A DNA stretch of 64,000 bases from contig NZ_LT629750.1 of assembly GCF_900105125.1 (NCBI RefSeq), positions 6,723,001 through 6,787,000 on the forward strand, written 5' to 3'. This DNA comes from Bradyrhizobium canariense (GTDB lineage: Bacteria > Pseudomonadota > Alphaproteobacteria > Rhizobiales > Xanthobacteraceae). Of this stretch, positions 1-9,905 are shown in pieces (within the stretch, counting starts at the first letter, position 1; every line of letters begins with the position of its first letter). Under the pieces are notes generated by a model that ran no database searches, was not told the DNA's origin, and saw only the letters and a program-made list of their open reading frames with translations. A program made the translations under genes and the position numbers.

Positions 1-2618
1 TCGATATCGACCCGGACAAGCTGCTGTCCCGGGGTCTGACGCCGCTCGACATCGTGAACGCGGTCAATACCCAGAACCTGACGCTGCCGTCAGGAACCGC
101 GAAGATCGGAAAAACCCAATATACCGTGCGAACCAACGCGACACCGGCGTCGATCGACGATCTCAATCAAATGCCGGTCAAGTTCGTCAACGGCGCCACC
201 ATCCTGTTGAAGGACGTGGCTCAGGTCCGCGACGGATCGCTGGTGCAGCAGAACATCGTGCGCGAGGACGGCCATCGCTCGGTCTTGCTCAGCGTGATCA
301 AGAATGGCAATGCCTCCACATTGGCGGTCGTCAACGGCGTGAAGCAGGCCCTGCAGGCGATCCGCGCCGCGGCGCCGGCGGGACTGAAGATCAACGAGCT
401 GTTCGACCAGTCGGTATTCGTTACGAACTCGGTTAACGGCGTGCTGCGGGAAGGCGCCATCGCGGCGGGTCTCACCGCGCTGATGATTCTGATCTTCCTT
501 GGCTCCTGGCGCTCGACGCTGGTGGTGATGATCTCAATCCCGCTGGCGATCCTGTCGTCCCTCATCATGCTGTACTTTCTCGGAGAAACGTTGAACACCA
601 TGACGCTCGGCGGCCTTGCGCTGGCGGTCGGTATATTGGTCGACGACTCGACCGTCACCATCGAGAACACCCACCGACTATGGACCGAAGAGCGGATGCC
701 GCTTTCGGAGGCGACGCTGCACGGCGCCGCCGAAATTGCGGTGCCGACGCTGGTTTCGACTCTCGCCATCAGTTGCGTGTTCACGTCGGTGGTGTTCCTC
801 GACGGGCCGGCCAAGTACCTGTTCACGCCACTTGGACTTGCCGTCGTATTTGCGATGCTGGCTTCCTACGGTTTGTCGCGCACCCTGACGCCGATCACGA
901 TCGGCTTGCTGCTGAGGAGTGAGCGTCATGGCACGGACGATGGGCGCCCGGCAGGTTTCTTCTCGCGGATCTCCGCCGCATTCGAGCGCGGCTTCGAGCG
1001 ACTGCGTGATGGCTATATGAAAATTCTCACCCTTCTGCTTCGGCGGCGAGCCATCGTGCCTGTCGTCGCCGTGTTGATACTCGGTCTCGGCGCAGTAATG
1101 GCGATGCTCGTTGGCCGGGATTTTTTCCCGCTCATCGACGGCGGCCAGATCCAGCTTCACGTTCGCGCTCCCGCCGGGACCCGCATCGAAAGCACCGAGG
1201 CGATATTCCAGAAGGTCGAGGACAAGATCCGCGAAGTCATTCCGGACAAGGACCGCGGGCTCATTATCGACAATATCGGGCTGCCGGCGCGAGCCTACAA
1301 TCTGGCATTCGCCGACGGCTCCACGATTGGAATCAACGATGGTGTTATCCAGGTGGCGCTCAAGGAAGGCCATAGGCCGACCGCCGACTACATCAAGAAA
1401 TTGCGTCAGGTGCTGCCCGCCGAATTTCCCGAGGATACGTTTTATTTCCAGGCAGCCGACATCGTGACGCAGATTCTGAACTTCGGATTGCCGGCGCAGA
1501 TCGACGTCCGGACGATGGGCTCCGACCCGAACAACCTACCGTTGGCAAAGAAACTTCGTCAGCGTCTTGCCGCGATTCCCGGCATCGCCGACGCGCACCT
1601 GCAACAGGAAGTCGACGGTCCGGATTTCTACACAGATATCGACCGGACTCGGGCCGCTGAGCTTGGCCTCAATGCCAGCACGGTGGCCACCAACATCAAT
1701 GTCAGCCTGAGTTCGTCGGTGCAGGTGTCGCCAAATTTCTGGACCGATCCGGCTTCGGGGATTCCGTATTATCTGGCCGTACAGACACCGGAATACAGGG
1801 TCAACTCGCTGAACGCGCTCGCCAACACCCCGGTGTCGACTTCGCTGGCGGTCAGCGGTCAAATCGTCCCTGGCATGCTCAGCAATATCGCGACGTTCAA
1901 GCGGGACACGGTTCCGACCAATTCCAACCAGAGCAATGTTCAGGAGGTTTACGACGTTTATGCGAGCGTGCAGGGGCGCGATCTCGGCGGTGTCGCAGCC
2001 GACATCGATAAAGTGACAACGCAGCTGCAGAAGGAACTCAAGCCCGGCAATTCGATTCAGGTGATCGGCCAGATCCAGAGCATGAACGACTCGTTCCGGA
2101 ATCTTGGCATCGGTCTGCTGTTCGCCGCGGTCTTCGTCTATCTGCTGATGGTTGTGAACTATCAGACCTTCGGCGACCCGTTCGTGGTGATCCTGGCTCT
2201 GCCGGCGACGCTCTGTGGGATCGTCACGATGCTGTTCATCACCGGTACCACGCTGAACGTGCCGTCGCTGATGGGGGCGATCATGGCGGTCGGCGTCGCT
2301 TCCGCGAACTCAATTCTGCTCGTGACTTTCGCGCGCGAGCAGCAGCTGAAAGGGCACTCCGCCTTTGAGGCCGCACTGAGTGCCGGCCACACCCGAATCC
2401 GTCCCGTGCTGATGACAGCCGCCGCGATGATCGTCGGCATGATCCCGATGGCGATCGGAGGCGCCGGCGAGGAACAGAACGCGGCGCTTGCGCGCGCCGT
2501 CATCGGCGGCCTGCTGTTCGCGACACCGACAACATTGCTGATCGTGCCTTACCTGTTCGCCATGCTGCGCAAAGGCAACGACGGAAAGCCTCACCATGGC
2601 GTATTCGAGGAAATCTAA
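1..2618 (+). CDS. RND efflux permease, 5' end outside window
   Basis: This is the C-terminal part (about 870 residues) of an inner-membrane HAE1/AcrB-family RND permease, a proton-driven exporter. The reading frame is open from base 3 and the true start lies upstream of the window. Seen: a transmembrane cluster opening with LREGAIAAGLTALMILIFLG, the proton-relay motif GILVDDSTVTIENT with the paired Asp, a large periplasmic loop, then a second cluster ending in PYLFAMLR. The stop lies two bases before the adaptor gene, so the two are co-transcribed. The permease-before-adaptor order is the reverse of the usual arrangement. No outer-membrane factor gene is in the window. Substrate cannot be told from sequence. 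Confidence 0.95.
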   Translation, partial: DIDPDKLLSRGLTPLDIVNAVNTQNLTLPSGTAKIGKTQYTVRTNATPASIDDLNQMPVKFVNGATILLKDVAQVRDGSLVQQNIVREDGHRSVLLSVIKNGNASTLAVVNGVKQALQAIRAAAPAGLKINELFDQSVFVTNSVNGVLREGAIAAGLTALMILIFLGSWRSTLVVMISIPLAILSSLIMLYFLGETLNTMTLGGLALAVGILVDDSTVTIENTHRLWTEERMPLSEATLHGAAEIAVPTLVSTLAISCVFTSVVFLDGPAKYLFTPLGLAVVFAMLASYGLSRTLTPITIGLLLRSERHGTDDGRPAGFFSRISAAFERGFERLRDGYMKILTLLLRRRAIVPVVAVLILGLGAVMAMLVGRDFFPLIDGGQIQLHVRAPAGTRIESTEAIFQKVEDKIREVIPDKDRGLIIDNIGLPARAYNLAFADGSTIGINDGVIQVALKEGHRPTADYIKKLRQVLPAEFPEDTFYFQAADIVTQILNFGLPAQIDVRTMGSDPNNLPLAKKLRQRLAAIPGIADAHLQQEVDGPDFYTDIDRTRAAELGLNASTVATNINVSLSSSVQVSPNFWTDPASGIPYYLAVQTPEYRVNSLNALANTPVSTSLAVSGQIVPGMLSNIATFKRDTVPTNSNQSNVQEVYDVYASVQGRDLGGVAADIDKVTTQLQKELKPGNSIQVIGQIQSMNDSFRNLGIGLLFAAVFVYLLMVVNYQTFGDPFVVILALPATLCGIVTMLFITGTTLNVPSLMGAIMAVGVASANSILLVTFAREQQLKGHSAFEAALSAGHTRIRPVLMTAAAMIVGMIPMAIGGAGEEQNAALARAVIGGLLFATPTTLLIVPYLFAMLRKGNDGKPHHGVFEEI

Positions 2619-2620
2619 GA

Positions 2621-3901
2621 ATGACCCAGACCAGTGTGCGGCCGGAAAGAGAAAGTGTTCAGAACCGGCTTGATTCCGAAACAGATCGCGTTGTTGCACT
2701 GCCCAATGTGACGTCCAAGAGGCGACGTCGCTATGGAGGGGCGCTGCTTGGCGGCGTTGCCCTGCTGTTGCTCGTGGGCGGCCTTGGAACGGGCGCCTGG
2801 CGCCACTACCAGGCCGGGCTGGATGTCGAGGCTGTCGCACAGCAGAGCCGGACCCTTGTTCCCGATGTTGCCGTGGCTACGGTCCGCGCCAGCGACAGTA
2901 AAATTACTGTCAGCTTGCCGGCGACGACGACGGCATTTGAGGCGGCCAATATCTTCGCGCGCACCAATGGCTACATCGAAAAGCGCTACGTCGATATCGG
3001 CGATCGCGTCAAGGCCGGAGCCCTGCTGGCGGACATTACCGCCCCCGAGCTTGATCACCAGATTACGCAAGCCAAGGCGACGCTGGCCCAGAATCAGGCG
3101 ACGTTGCAGCAGACGCAGGCAAGCCATGAGCTCGCCCGGGTCACGAATGCGCGCGACAGCACGCTGGTCAAGCAGGGATGGCTCACGCTTCAGCAGGGCG
3201 ACAACGATCGCCTGACCCTGCAGGCGCAGCAAGCGGCGGTGGGAGTGGCTCAGTCCAATATTGCTGCCCAGGAAGCCCAGATTCGTATCCTCGAGCAGGA
3301 AAAGGCATATCAGCGCGTCGTCGCGCCATTTGACGGTGTGATCACACAACGCAACATCGACAACGGGAGCCTGGTGACCTCCGGATCGACCTTCATGTTC
3401 ACGCTGATGCACCCTGATGTGATCCGCACCCAGGTGTTCGTCCCGCAGGACGAGGCTTTCGGACTTGGGCCCGGCGTCGACGCGGTGGTCCGTGTCCCCG
3501 AGATTCCGGATCGCAGCTTTCCCGGCAAGGTCACGCGCATCGCGAGCGCGTTGCAGCCCGGCAGCCGGACGCTGCTGACCGAGATCGACGTCCCCAATCC
3601 GGACGGCGCGCTTAGTCCCGGAATCTACTGTACCGTCGAGTTGTATATTCCACGCAAGACGCCATCGATGATCATACCGGCCGAGGCGGTCGTATTCGAT
3701 GAGAACGGCCTGCATGTCGCGGTCGTCGAGAACGGAGCAACTCATCTGCAGAAGATCACGATCGCGCGTGACTTCGGCACGGAAGTCGAAGTGCACGACG
3801 GCGTCAAGCCGGGCGATCAGGTCATCCTCAATCCGATGGTGAACCTGGCGGAAGGCAGCAAGGTCGCGGTGCGGTCGGTGCGCAAAACTCAGACGAGCTA
3901 A
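2621..3901 (+). CDS. RND efflux adaptor (membrane fusion protein)
   Basis: A 426-residue periplasmic adaptor of the HlyD/AcrA type linking the RND permease to an outer-membrane channel. There is one N-terminal transmembrane anchor (residues about 40-62, ALLGGVALLLLVGGLGTGAW), then a barrel-sandwich half (IEKRYVDIGDRVKAGALLAD), a coiled-coil hairpin rich in Gln and Ala (about 145-235), the second half (RVVAPFDGVITQRNIDNGSL) and beta-barrel/membrane-proximal segments. It starts two bases after the permease stop, and the next gene follows after 24 bases, so a three-gene operon is likely. The unusually long cytoplasmic N-terminus (about 40 residues) is typical of adaptors paired with HAE1 pumps in rhizobia. 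Confidence 0.95.
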   Translation: MTQTSVRPERESVQNRLDSETDRVVALPNVTSKRRRRYGGALLGGVALLLLVGGLGTGAWRHYQAGLDVEAVAQQSRTLVPDVAVATVRASDSKITVSLPATTTAFEAANIFARTNGYIEKRYVDIGDRVKAGALLADITAPELDHQITQAKATLAQNQATLQQTQASHELARVTNARDSTLVKQGWLTLQQGDNDRLTLQAQQAAVGVAQSNIAAQEAQIRILEQEKAYQRVVAPFDGVITQRNIDNGSLVTSGSTFMFTLMHPDVIRTQVFVPQDEAFGLGPGVDAVVRVPEIPDRSFPGKVTRIASALQPGSRTLLTEIDVPNPDGALSPGIYCTVELYIPRKTPSMIIPAEAVVFDENGLHVAVVENGATHLQKITIARDFGTEVEVHDGVKPGDQVILNPMVNLAEGSKVAVRSVRKTQTS

Positions 3902-3925
3902 ATCATCGCGGAGGAAGGATTTGCG

Positions 3926-4936
3926 ATGCGACGCCTGCTGTTCACAACGGCCGCCCTATTGTTAGCCTGTAACGCCAGCTGGGCGCAGGTGTCCACCATG
4001 GGCACCACAGCCATGGGACTTTCATCGACGCCAGCGACGATCGTGACTTCGCCGCTCAATGGTCCAAGCCCGTTCTCGGCGACAACCCAGCCGGGCGCTC
4101 CCGACACGACGTTGGCCGCCGTGCCGCTGGCCTCTGATCCTACGATTCCGGGGACGGTCGTGGTCTGCTCCACACCGACAGGGCAAATTACGCCGGGAAC
4201 TCCGGCAGTGCCTGTTACTTCCTTCTCGTCTATGGCTGGTACAACCGGAACGACACCGTCGATACCCGCGGCCCCGACGACATCGGCTGTAGCGATTACC
4301 TCTTCCACGTCTACAACTGATTCCACGTCTGCACCTGGAAGTGCGATCCCACCGCTGACATTTGCCCAACAGCCGGAAACATCATCCGTGACTGTTTTTC
4401 CCGGCTCGACCATACCGGCACGACAGCTGCCCGCGATACCCCCTCTGCCGTCGCCTTCCATTGCCGCGATTCCCGTACCGATGTCATCGACGGTACAGAG
4501 CGTAATTTCCACATCAATGCCAGGCACGACGGCCACAACGACGTCACCGACCGCGATGACGCCGGTGGGACCTTTGGGAACCATTCCCACGTCAATCGGT
4601 ATCACCACGACCGGAAATATCTCGCCAACGGCCCCGCTTGGCAGTTCCTCTACCACCCTATGCAGCTCTATGCCGGGAGGCCCGCCGACCAACGGCGCGG
4701 CTTTGCCGCTCTCGACGCCGGAAATTCCGGCGAACCCGCCGCCCGGTGCGATTCAGCAAGACGTCGCGCAGCTTGGTGGCACCAGTATCGATCCGACAGG
4801 GGCGGTTGTACCAACGCCGAACACGTCGGCATGCGCCGAGAGTACGACGATGAATCTGGCAACGCCCGGCACGATGTCACCGGCCAACGCGACCGGCGCT
4901 TCGGCAACGCCGGGAGTATCGCCGCCCGGCTGCTGA
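3926..4936 (+). CDS. Ser/Thr/Pro-rich exported protein of an RND operon
   Basis: A 336-residue protein with a clear signal peptide (MRRLLFTTAALLLACNASWA, cleavage before QVS). The mature part is low complexity, dominated by Thr, Ser, Pro, Ala and Gly, with few charged residues and only scattered Cys, and it ends in PPGC. I recognise no domain. A strong ribosome site (GGAGGAAGG) sits just upstream. It lies 24 bases after the adaptor gene in the same direction and is probably the last gene of the pump operon. A protein of the same composition starts the second RND operon at 36.7 kb, which argues for a role linked to the pump or envelope. Function unknown. Confidence 0.75.
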   Translation: MRRLLFTTAALLLACNASWAQVSTMGTTAMGLSSTPATIVTSPLNGPSPFSATTQPGAPDTTLAAVPLASDPTIPGTVVVCSTPTGQITPGTPAVPVTSFSSMAGTTGTTPSIPAAPTTSAVAITSSTSTTDSTSAPGSAIPPLTFAQQPETSSVTVFPGSTIPARQLPAIPPLPSPSIAAIPVPMSSTVQSVISTSMPGTTATTTSPTAMTPVGPLGTIPTSIGITTTGNISPTAPLGSSSTTLCSSMPGGPPTNGAALPLSTPEIPANPPPGAIQQDVAQLGGTSIDPTGAVVPTPNTSACAESTTMNLATPGTMSPANATGASATPGVSPPGC

Positions 4937-4960
4937 TCGGAAAAATCGCTTCCTTGCGTC

Positions 4961-4978
4961 TCCGCCCAAAACGGCGGA
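4961..4978. terminator. Small hairpin between convergent genes
   Basis: A six-base-pair stem (TCCGCC / GGCGGA) with a CAAAAC loop lies between the convergent ends of the Ser/Thr/Pro-rich gene and hemA. There is no T-tract, so intrinsic termination is only a possibility. Confidence 0.25.
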
Positions 4979-5038
4979 TGCGCCAGATCAATGGACCCCA
5001 AACGCACTGAGATTGCGAAGGGTCGAGCAATCCCGATG

Positions 5039-6301
5039 TTATCCTCCAGCGGCGATCGTCTGTGTACGGTGCTGGACGGGCTCGTTGTCTGTTCCGAGCG
5101 GGAGATCGAGCTCCTGCCACACGGAAATCATGGCGTCAGTTAGCTGTTGGATCAGCCGAATGTCATGCGCGGGGGTTGGAGTAATCCGCAATCGCTCGGT
5201 GCCTCTGGCAACCGTTGGATAATTGATCGGTTGGATGTAGATCCCATGCCGGTCAAGCAGGATATCGCTCGCCCGCTTGCACAGGTCGGGATCGCCGACC
5301 ATGACCGGCACGATATGCGTCTCCGTCGCCAGCACGGGCAGGCCGGCTTTTCGCAGCGCCGCCTTGGTCGCTGCCACGGCGGTGCGCTGGCCCGCACGCT
5401 CTGCACCCGACGTCTTGAGATGGGCTATCGAGGCTGTCGCAGCCGCAGCTACCGCGGGAGGCAATGCCGTCGTGAAGATAAATCCGGGCGCATGGGATCG
5501 GACCGCGTCCACGACAGCGTCGCTGGCGGCGATGTAGCCGCCGAGCGTCCCGAAGGCCTTGGCGAGCGTTCCCTCGATGACGTCGATGCGCGCCATCACG
5601 CCTTCTTGCTCGGCGATTCCAGCGCCGCGCGGCCCATACATGCCAACTGCATGTACCTCGTCCAGATAGGTCATCGCGTTATAGCGCTCTGCGAGGTCGC
5701 AGATCGCTTCGAGTGGAGCGATGTCGCCGTCCATCGAATAGACGCTCTCGAACACGATCAGCTTCGGGCGGTCGGGCGCTGCGCGCGAGAGCAACTCCTC
5801 GAGGTGCTCAAGATCGTTGTGGCGCCAGATCTGCCTGGCACAGCCAGCGGCACGCACGCCTTCGATCATGGAATTATGGTTGAGTGCATCAGAAAGGATC
5901 AGGCAGTTCGGAAGGAGCTTCGCGATCGTCGCGATGCCCGTATGGTTGGATACGTAGCCCGAGGTGAAAACGAGTGCCGCTTCCTTGCCGTGGAGGTCGG
6001 CAAGCTCGTCCTCCAGTTTTACCAGCGCCCGATTAGTGCCCGAGATGTTGCGCGTTCCGCCCGCGCCCGCGCCCATCGTGCGCGCGGCGGCGCACATCGC
6101 TTCGATCACTTTCGGATGCTGGCCCATGCCGAGATAGTCGTTCGAGCACCACACAACGACATTCCGTTTACCGCTCGGGCTGTTCCAGAGCGCGTGAGGG
6201 AACTGTCCCGCTTTGCGTTCCAGATCGGCGAACATGCGATAGCGGCGTTCACGTTTCAGGGCAGCGATGGCAGATTGAAAGCTCCCGTTATAGTCGAACA
6301 T
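5039..6301 (-). CDS. hemA: 5-aminolevulinate synthase
   Basis: A 420-residue PLP enzyme that condenses glycine with succinyl-CoA to 5-aminolevulinate, the first step of haem synthesis in alphaproteobacteria. Seen: the ALAS signature [13 protein letters not shown] (about residues 77-89), [12 protein letters not shown] with the PLP-binding Asp (214), and the Schiff-base lysine K248 in TLAKAFG. Length fits the family (about 405-425). The ATG is preceded by AAAGGA at good spacing. It is the last of three same-strand genes (catalase, aquaporin, hemA) with gaps of about 110 and 95 bases, so its product may feed haem to the catalase. Whether another hemA exists elsewhere in the genome cannot be seen here. 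Confidence 0.95.
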   Translation of the reverse strand: MFDYNGSFQSAIAALKRERRYRMFADLERKAGQFPHALWNSPSGKRNVVVWCSNDYLGMGQHPKVIEAMCAAARTMGAGAGGTRNISGTNRALVKLEDELADLHGKEAALVFTSGYVSNHTGIATIAKLLPNCLILSDALNHNSMIEGVRAAGCARQIWRHNDLEHLEELLSRAAPDRPKLIVFESVYSMDGDIAPLEAICDLAERYNAMTYLDEVHAVGMYGPRGAGIAEQEGVMARIDVIEGTLAKAFGTLGGYIAASDAVVDAVRSHAPGFIFTTALPPAVAAAATASIAHLKTSGAERAGQRTAVAATKAALRKAGLPVLATETHIVPVMVGDPDLCKRASDILLDRHGIYIQPINYPTVARGTERLRITPTPAHDIRLIQQLTDAMISVWQELDLPLGTDNEPVQHRTQTIAAGG

Positions 6302-6396
6302 TCTGGGAATCCTTTGGTGATCGGGTTTGTCTGCTACGCGCTACCTGCGAAGCAGGCCGGCGCACAGGCCCTCGACGTATAAGCCTTGAATGGGAT

Positions 6397-7140
6397 TCAT
6401 TCGGCGGGTGTCCGGACGGCCCTGCCGAGCTCGGGCGCCCGTTCTTGGGTGAGCCAGGCGAGACCGGTGTGCAGAATGGCAGCGACGATGGCGCCAACGA
6501 TTGGGGCTGTCACGTAAAGCCAAGCGTCGTTGAAATTACCGGTCGCGACCATCGGGCCCAGCGCTCGCGCCGGGTTGAAGGGGGCGCCCGTGAGCGCCCC
6601 GCCCATGAGGATGTTGAGCGTCAGCGTCATTCCGATCGCCAGCGGAGCGAGAGCGCCGGCGCGGCCCGCGACCGCCGTGCTGAGTACGACCGTGACCAGG
6701 AAAAAGCCGAGCACGGCTTCGATCGTGAAGCCGGCGGCGGGCGTAATCGTCAGGGACGTGGTGCCCAGAGCGAGGTTGTGCGCGAGTGCAGGTGTGCCGA
6801 GGCCGGTTTCTGCTCCTCCCAGTACGTTCCGCAACAACAGCGCACCGACGACACCGCCAATGAGCTGACTGATGATGTAGCCAATCGCCTCACCGGCGCT
6901 GATCGCGCCCGTCGCGAGCACGCCGACAGTGACGGCGGGATTCATATGCCCGCCCGACACGGAGCCGTAGGCGAAGACGAAGGCCATGATGGCGAGGCCA
7001 TGGGCGAACGCAACCGCGACGATACCGGGTAGGCCGACACCATCGCCGATCACCGCTGCGGTGCCGGCGCCGATGAACACGAATGCGAAGGTGCCGATGA
7101 ACTCCGCGAGGAGTTTGGGTGCAATCCGGTTGGACGTCAT
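6397..7140 (-). CDS. aqpZ: Aquaporin (MIP family, AqpZ-like)
   Basis: A 247-residue six-helix channel protein. Both pore NPA motifs are present (SGGHMNPAVT and GAPFNPARALGP), and the second carries the conserved Arg right after NPA that belongs to the selectivity filter. The N-terminus LLAEFIGTFAFVFIGAGTA is typical of AqpZ. The ATG at 7140 has GGAG seven bases upstream; a TTG 27 bases further upstream is less likely. It lies between catalase and hemA on the same strand. Family members conduct water, and some conduct hydrogen peroxide; a peroxide role here is inferred only from the neighbours. The AqpZ-versus-glycerol-channel split was not tested. Confidence 0.9.
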   Translation of the reverse strand: MTSNRIAPKLLAEFIGTFAFVFIGAGTAAVIGDGVGLPGIVAVAFAHGLAIMAFVFAYGSVSGGHMNPAVTVGVLATGAISAGEAIGYIISQLIGGVVGALLLRNVLGGAETGLGTPALAHNLALGTTSLTITPAAGFTIEAVLGFFLVTVVLSTAVAGRAGALAPLAIGMTLTLNILMGGALTGAPFNPARALGPMVATGNFNDAWLYVTAPIVGAIVAAILHTGLAWLTQERAPELGRAVRTPAE

Positions 7141-7251
7141 CGTCGACTCCAAAGATGAGATTGACAACTCGGCGCGATCAGATTTTGCCGAGGAGCGATA
7201 CGTTGGTTGGGGATGGCTGGCGGCGCAGGTGAGTGCCGCCAGCCAGCGAGC

Positions 7252-8742
7252 CTATTCCGCCGCGATCGTCCGCGGTCTGAAATCGAGGCCGAGCGCCTTC
7301 GCGACGCCAGCGCCGTAGGCCGGATCCGCGCGCGTGCAATTGTCGACGTGCCGCTGCTTGATGTGCAACCTGGCGTCGCCCATCGCCCGCGCCGTGTTCT
7401 CGAACAGCAGCTGCTGCTGTGCCGGCGTCATTTTTCGGAACAGGTTGCCGGGCTGCTCCCAATGGTCATCGTCGACGCGGTGGTCCCAATGCGCCGCATC
7501 GCCCTCGATCGGCATCGGCGGCTCAGCGAAATCGGGTTGGTTGTCCCAAAGCCCCGCGCTGTTGGGATTGAAAGTAAGCGTCTCGCCTAGATTGCCGTCG
7601 GTACGCATCTTGCCGTCGCGATGGTAGCTCTGGAACGGGCATTTTGGTGCGTTGACCGGGATGTGGTTGAAGTTGACGCCGAGCCGGTAGCGTTGGGTGT
7701 CGCCATAGGAGAACAGCCGCCCCTGGAGCATCTTGTCCGGGGAAAAGCCGATACCGGGCACGATGTTGGCGGGCGAGAAGGCGGCCTGCTCCACTTCCGC
7801 AAAATAGTTGTCCGGGTAACGATTGAGCTCCATCACGCCGACCTCGATTAGCGGATACTCCGCCTTCGGCCAGACCTTGGTCAGGTCGAACGGATTGTGC
7901 CGATGAGTCTTTGCCTGCGCTTCGGTCATCACCTGAATGAAAAGCGTCCAGCGCGGGAAGTCGCCCGCCTCGATCGCATTGAGCAGGTCGCGGCCGTGGC
8001 TTTCGCGATCCTTGGCGACAAGGGCCTCGGCCTCGGCGTCGGTGAGGTTCTGGATCCCCTGCTGGGAGCGGAAGTGAAACTTGACCCAGACGCGCTCATT
8101 GGCGGCATTGAGCATCGAGAAGGTGTGGCTGCCGAACAGGTGCATGTTGCGGAAGCTCTTCGGGATACCGCGATCGGACATGACGACGGTGACCTGGTGC
8201 AGCGCCTCGGGGAGCAGCGTCCAGAAATCCCAATTGTTGTCCGCGCTGCGCAGCCCGGTGCGCGGGTCGCGCTTGATGGCATGGTTGAGGTCGGGGAACC
8301 GCAACGGATCGCGGAAGAAGAACACCGGCGTGTTGTTGCCGACGATGTCCCAGTTTCCGTCCTCGGTATAGAACTTGAGGGCGGTGCCGCGGATGTCGCG
8401 TTCCGCATCGGCCGCGCCGCGCTCACCGGCCACGGTCGAGAACCGCACGAACATCGGCGTTTGCTTTCCGATCTTCGAGAAAATCTTGGCCTTGGTGTAG
8501 CGGCTGATGTCGTGGGTTACCGTGAACGTGCCGTGGGCTCCCCAGCCCTTGGCGTGCATGCGCCGCTCCGGGATCACTTCCCGGTCAAAATGCGCCAGCT
8601 TCTCGATCAGCCAGATATCCTGGAGCAGCGCCGGGCCGCGCCGACCCGCGGTCATGATGTTGGTGTTATCGGCGACCGGCGAGCCGGTGGCATTGCTAAA
8701 TCGCTTCGTTGTGGACATGGTGTGCTCCTGGGTTTTGGACAT
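7252..8742 (-). CDS. Monofunctional haem catalase, small-subunit type
   Basis: A 496-residue catalase that dismutates hydrogen peroxide to water and oxygen. Seen: distal His63 in [12 protein letters not shown], the distal Asn region [14 protein letters not shown] (about 133-146), and the proximal haem ligand Tyr346 in [14 protein letters not shown]. Length and absence of a C-terminal flavodoxin-like domain fit the small-subunit (clade 3) class. No signal peptide, so it is cytoplasmic. Two in-frame ATGs 24 bases apart each carry their own ribosome site (see 8712-8754), so the start is ambiguous by eight residues. It heads a likely catalase-aquaporin-hemA operon, with a winged-helix regulator 213 bases upstream on the same strand. 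Confidence 0.96.
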   Translation of the reverse strand: MSKTQEHTMSTTKRFSNATGSPVADNTNIMTAGRRGPALLQDIWLIEKLAHFDREVIPERRMHAKGWGAHGTFTVTHDISRYTKAKIFSKIGKQTPMFVRFSTVAGERGAADAERDIRGTALKFYTEDGNWDIVGNNTPVFFFRDPLRFPDLNHAIKRDPRTGLRSADNNWDFWTLLPEALHQVTVVMSDRGIPKSFRNMHLFGSHTFSMLNAANERVWVKFHFRSQQGIQNLTDAEAEALVAKDRESHGRDLLNAIEAGDFPRWTLFIQVMTEAQAKTHRHNPFDLTKVWPKAEYPLIEVGVMELNRYPDNYFAEVEQAAFSPANIVPGIGFSPDKMLQGRLFSYGDTQRYRLGVNFNHIPVNAPKCPFQSYHRDGKMRTDGNLGETLTFNPNSAGLWDNQPDFAEPPMPIEGDAAHWDHRVDDDHWEQPGNLFRKMTPAQQQLLFENTARAMGDARLHIKQRHVDNCTRADPAYGAGVAKALGLDFRPRTIAAE

Positions 8743-8754
8743 GGTGGGCTCCTG
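8712..8754 (-). promoter_or_regulatory. Tandem duplicated ribosome site and start codon of catalase
   Basis: A 19-base unit, CAGGAGCNCACCATGTCCA, occurs twice in tandem with a 24-base offset (8736-8754 and 8712-8730 on the minus strand). Each copy has AGGAG six bases before an ATG, and both ATGs are in the catalase frame. The duplication therefore gives two complete initiation sites and optionally adds eight residues (MSKTQEHT). Confidence 0.85.
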
Positions 8755-8955
8755 AATGTGCGAGACTTCTTGCGTTGCCGCCGGCCGGTACCGTCCGACC
8801 GATGCTTTCCGAAAGCCTCAGCGCTAGAATTTTCGATTGGAGGACGCGGAGAGGTTTACCCTCGCCAGACGCGAGGCGCGGATCACGCTGCAGAAAATGC
8901 CGCGCCGGAAGGACGGATCTTCGTCCGTTGGTCTTATCGGTTGTCATTGCACCGC

Positions 8956-9783
8956 TCATGCTACCGACCGCGGAGATTTATCTGCGACGGCCAGAGTGCT
9001 TGATCGCTCGTCCGCTCTCGACGGCGAATTCTGTGAGCAGGGAGTCGCGCTTAGAACGAAGCCAACGCCGCGGACGTTGCGAATCATGGGGGCTTCATTT
9101 GGCCCGTCCACCTTGCGACGAAGTCGGCCCATGTGAACATCGACAAGGTTCGTTTCAGGGACGAACCTATAGCGCCATACCTCCTTGAAGAGGGTTGCCC
9201 GAGTCAGCAACTGGTCGCGTCGTTGCATCATGTATTTGAGCAAGTGAAACTCGCGTGGCCGCAGATCGATCTGACGGTCGTCACGCTTCGCAGTTCGATC
9301 CAGGAGGTCGAGCTCCAGCGGTCCCACGCGCAGCACGGTTTCATTCAGCAGCGCCGGCAGCCGGACCAAAGGTTCTGCCCGCGATCGCGATTCAACTATC
9401 GCGAGCGGCCGATTTGAGGTGAGTCCTCTCCGCAGGGAAGATCCACGCGTTCGATCAACTATCTTTTCAAGTGTGCTCAAAAGCAGCGAATGAATATCGG
9501 CGACCTTGGAGCTAAAGTCAGATCGCATTTCCGCCGATAGATCCTTGATGAGGGAACGAACCAGAATAGGCACGCTGTCGATATCGGCCAGAAGCTTCGC
9601 CATTTCATCCTGCGTCGTTGGCGGCACCGGCGTGCTCCGAACGGCGCCTCGGTGCCCTCCAGGTTTGGTTGATGGATTTAGCAAATGTATTGACGCTGAC
9701 CTCGGCTCCGAAGTCTTTGACTCAGAACCGACGAATAATGAGTCCGTCCGATCGGGTCTGTGGCTGATGTTATGAGCTCTCAT
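8956..9783 (-). CDS. Winged-helix OmpR/PhoB-type regulator without receiver
   Basis: A 275-residue protein whose C-terminal part (about 150-250) is an OmpR/PhoB winged helix: LRPREFHLLKYMMQR, the recognition region NLVDVHMGRLRRKVD and the wing NVRGVGFVL. No receiver domain precedes it. The N-terminal 140 residues are polar, lack the Asp/Lys phospho-acceptor motifs and include a probable helical stretch (DEMAKLLADIDSVPILVRSL). The ATG has AAGGA eight bases upstream. Stand-alone winged-helix proteins of this kind are DNA-binding regulators not controlled by classic phosphotransfer. Its position just upstream of the catalase cluster on the same strand suggests it may control that cluster or itself. 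Confidence 0.85.
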   Translation of the reverse strand: MRAHNISHRPDRTDSLFVGSESKTSEPRSASIHLLNPSTKPGGHRGAVRSTPVPPTTQDEMAKLLADIDSVPILVRSLIKDLSAEMRSDFSSKVADIHSLLLSTLEKIVDRTRGSSLRRGLTSNRPLAIVESRSRAEPLVRLPALLNETVLRVGPLELDLLDRTAKRDDRQIDLRPREFHLLKYMMQRRDQLLTRATLFKEVWRYRFVPETNLVDVHMGRLRRKVDGPNEAPMIRNVRGVGFVLSATPCSQNSPSRADERSSTLAVADKSPRSVA

Positions 9784-9905
9784 CGTAATGTCCTTTCCCC
9801 CGACCGCACGGACTCGTCCCCGATGGCCGGATTGGTTGATCGTTCAGCAGATCTCGCCGGTGATTCCTTCTCGCCCGTACGCCCGGCGGACGAAGGGGAG
9901 GGCCG

